Positions 5,573-5,699 of a DNA stretch of 5,699 nucleotides are shown here, one piece after another. Origin of the DNA: Planctomycetia bacterium. Lineage in GTDB: Bacteria > Planctomycetota > Phycisphaerae > Phycisphaerales > SM1A02. Below the pieces are notes generated by a model. The model was not told the origin of the DNA. It saw only the letters and a program-made list of their open reading frames with translations, and searched no databases. A program made the position numbers and the translations under genes. The stretch covers positions 1 to 5,699 of the forward strand of contig SYIB01000335.1 of the NCBI GenBank assembly GCA_005798965.1. Direction: 5' to 3'. Each line of letters begins with the position of its first letter. Position 1 is the stretch's first letter.

Positions 5573-5699
5573 GCCTGCTTGAAGTGCGCGGCATCACGAT
5601 GCGGTTCGGTGGCCTGGTCGCTGTCGATGATGTCTCCTTCAACGTCGACCAAGGCCAGATCTTTGCGGTGATTGGCCCCAACGGTGCCGGCAAGACCAC
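5569..5699 (+). CDS. livG: Branched-chain amino-acid-type ABC transporter ATP-binding protein, N-terminal part
   Basis: This is the first 43 codons of an ATPase subunit; the window ends inside the gene. LLEVRGITMRFGGLVAVDDV (3-22) is the typical LivG opening, with F13 in the A-loop region that stacks on the adenine of ATP. GPNGAGKT (36-43) is the Walker A motif that binds the phosphates. MRFGG followed by LxAV favours LivG over LivF, and LivG usually follows livM. The start ATG overlaps the livM stop by four bases (ATGA), and a G-rich ribosome site (GAGG at 5555-5558 with more G to 5562) lies just upstream. Q-loop, signature and Walker B lie outside; livF is expected next but cannot be seen. 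Confidence 0.95.
   Translation, partial: MSLLEVRGITMRFGGLVAVDDVSFNVDQGQIFAVIGPNGAGKT

Noticed and set aside
1..5699. CRISPR arrays, insertion sequences, tRNA or rRNA genes, attachment sites
   Set aside because: No spaced direct repeats, transposase motifs, terminal inverted repeats, cloverleaf sequences or rRNA segments were seen on either strand.

Overview
The window is a GC-rich (about two-thirds G+C by eye), densely coding piece of a Gram-negative-type bacterial chromosome. The lpxB gene (lipid A synthesis) implies an outer membrane with lipid A. The wording of the AspRS N-terminus and the FEPSGD form of the LpxB loop remind me of Planctomycetota, perhaps Phycisphaerae. That is an impression from recall, not a search, so the taxonomy is tentative.

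Layout: (1) 1-299, minus strand: N-terminal part of aspartyl-tRNA synthetase (aspS), which runs off the left edge. (2) 300-366: short divergent promoter region. (3) 367-1587, plus: lpxB, lipid-A-disaccharide synthase. (4) 1556-2191, minus: an unrecognised protein of 211 residues whose 3' end overlaps the 3' end of lpxB by 32 bp, tail to tail. (5) 2192-2297: second divergent region, with a candidate promoter and a clear Shine-Dalgarno for the next operon. (6) 2298-5699, plus: the start of a branched-chain amino-acid-type (HAAT/Liv) ABC transporter operon, livK-like binding protein, then livH and livM permeases, then the first 43 codons of the livG ATPase. The right edge cuts livG inside its Walker A motif. 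No gene-free stretch exceeds 300 bases; the longest is 106 bases.

How it fits together: the exported binding protein captures an amino acid or similar ligand in the periplasm, LivH and LivM form the inner-membrane channel, and LivG (with a presumed LivF beyond the edge) drives transport with ATP. livH-livM (TGATG) and livM-livG (ATGA) overlap as in a tightly coupled operon, while livK and livH are separated by 87 bases holding three consecutive GC-rich hairpins without a T-run. AspS and LpxB are housekeeping genes unrelated to transport.

I do not see a convincing new defence, mobile or biosynthetic system. The points most worth a second look are the hairpin cluster and chained mini-ORFs between livK and livH, a nonamer shared by three presumed promoters (with a possibly leaderless lpxB), a Gln at a specificity position of AspRS, and the uncharacterised convergent gene.
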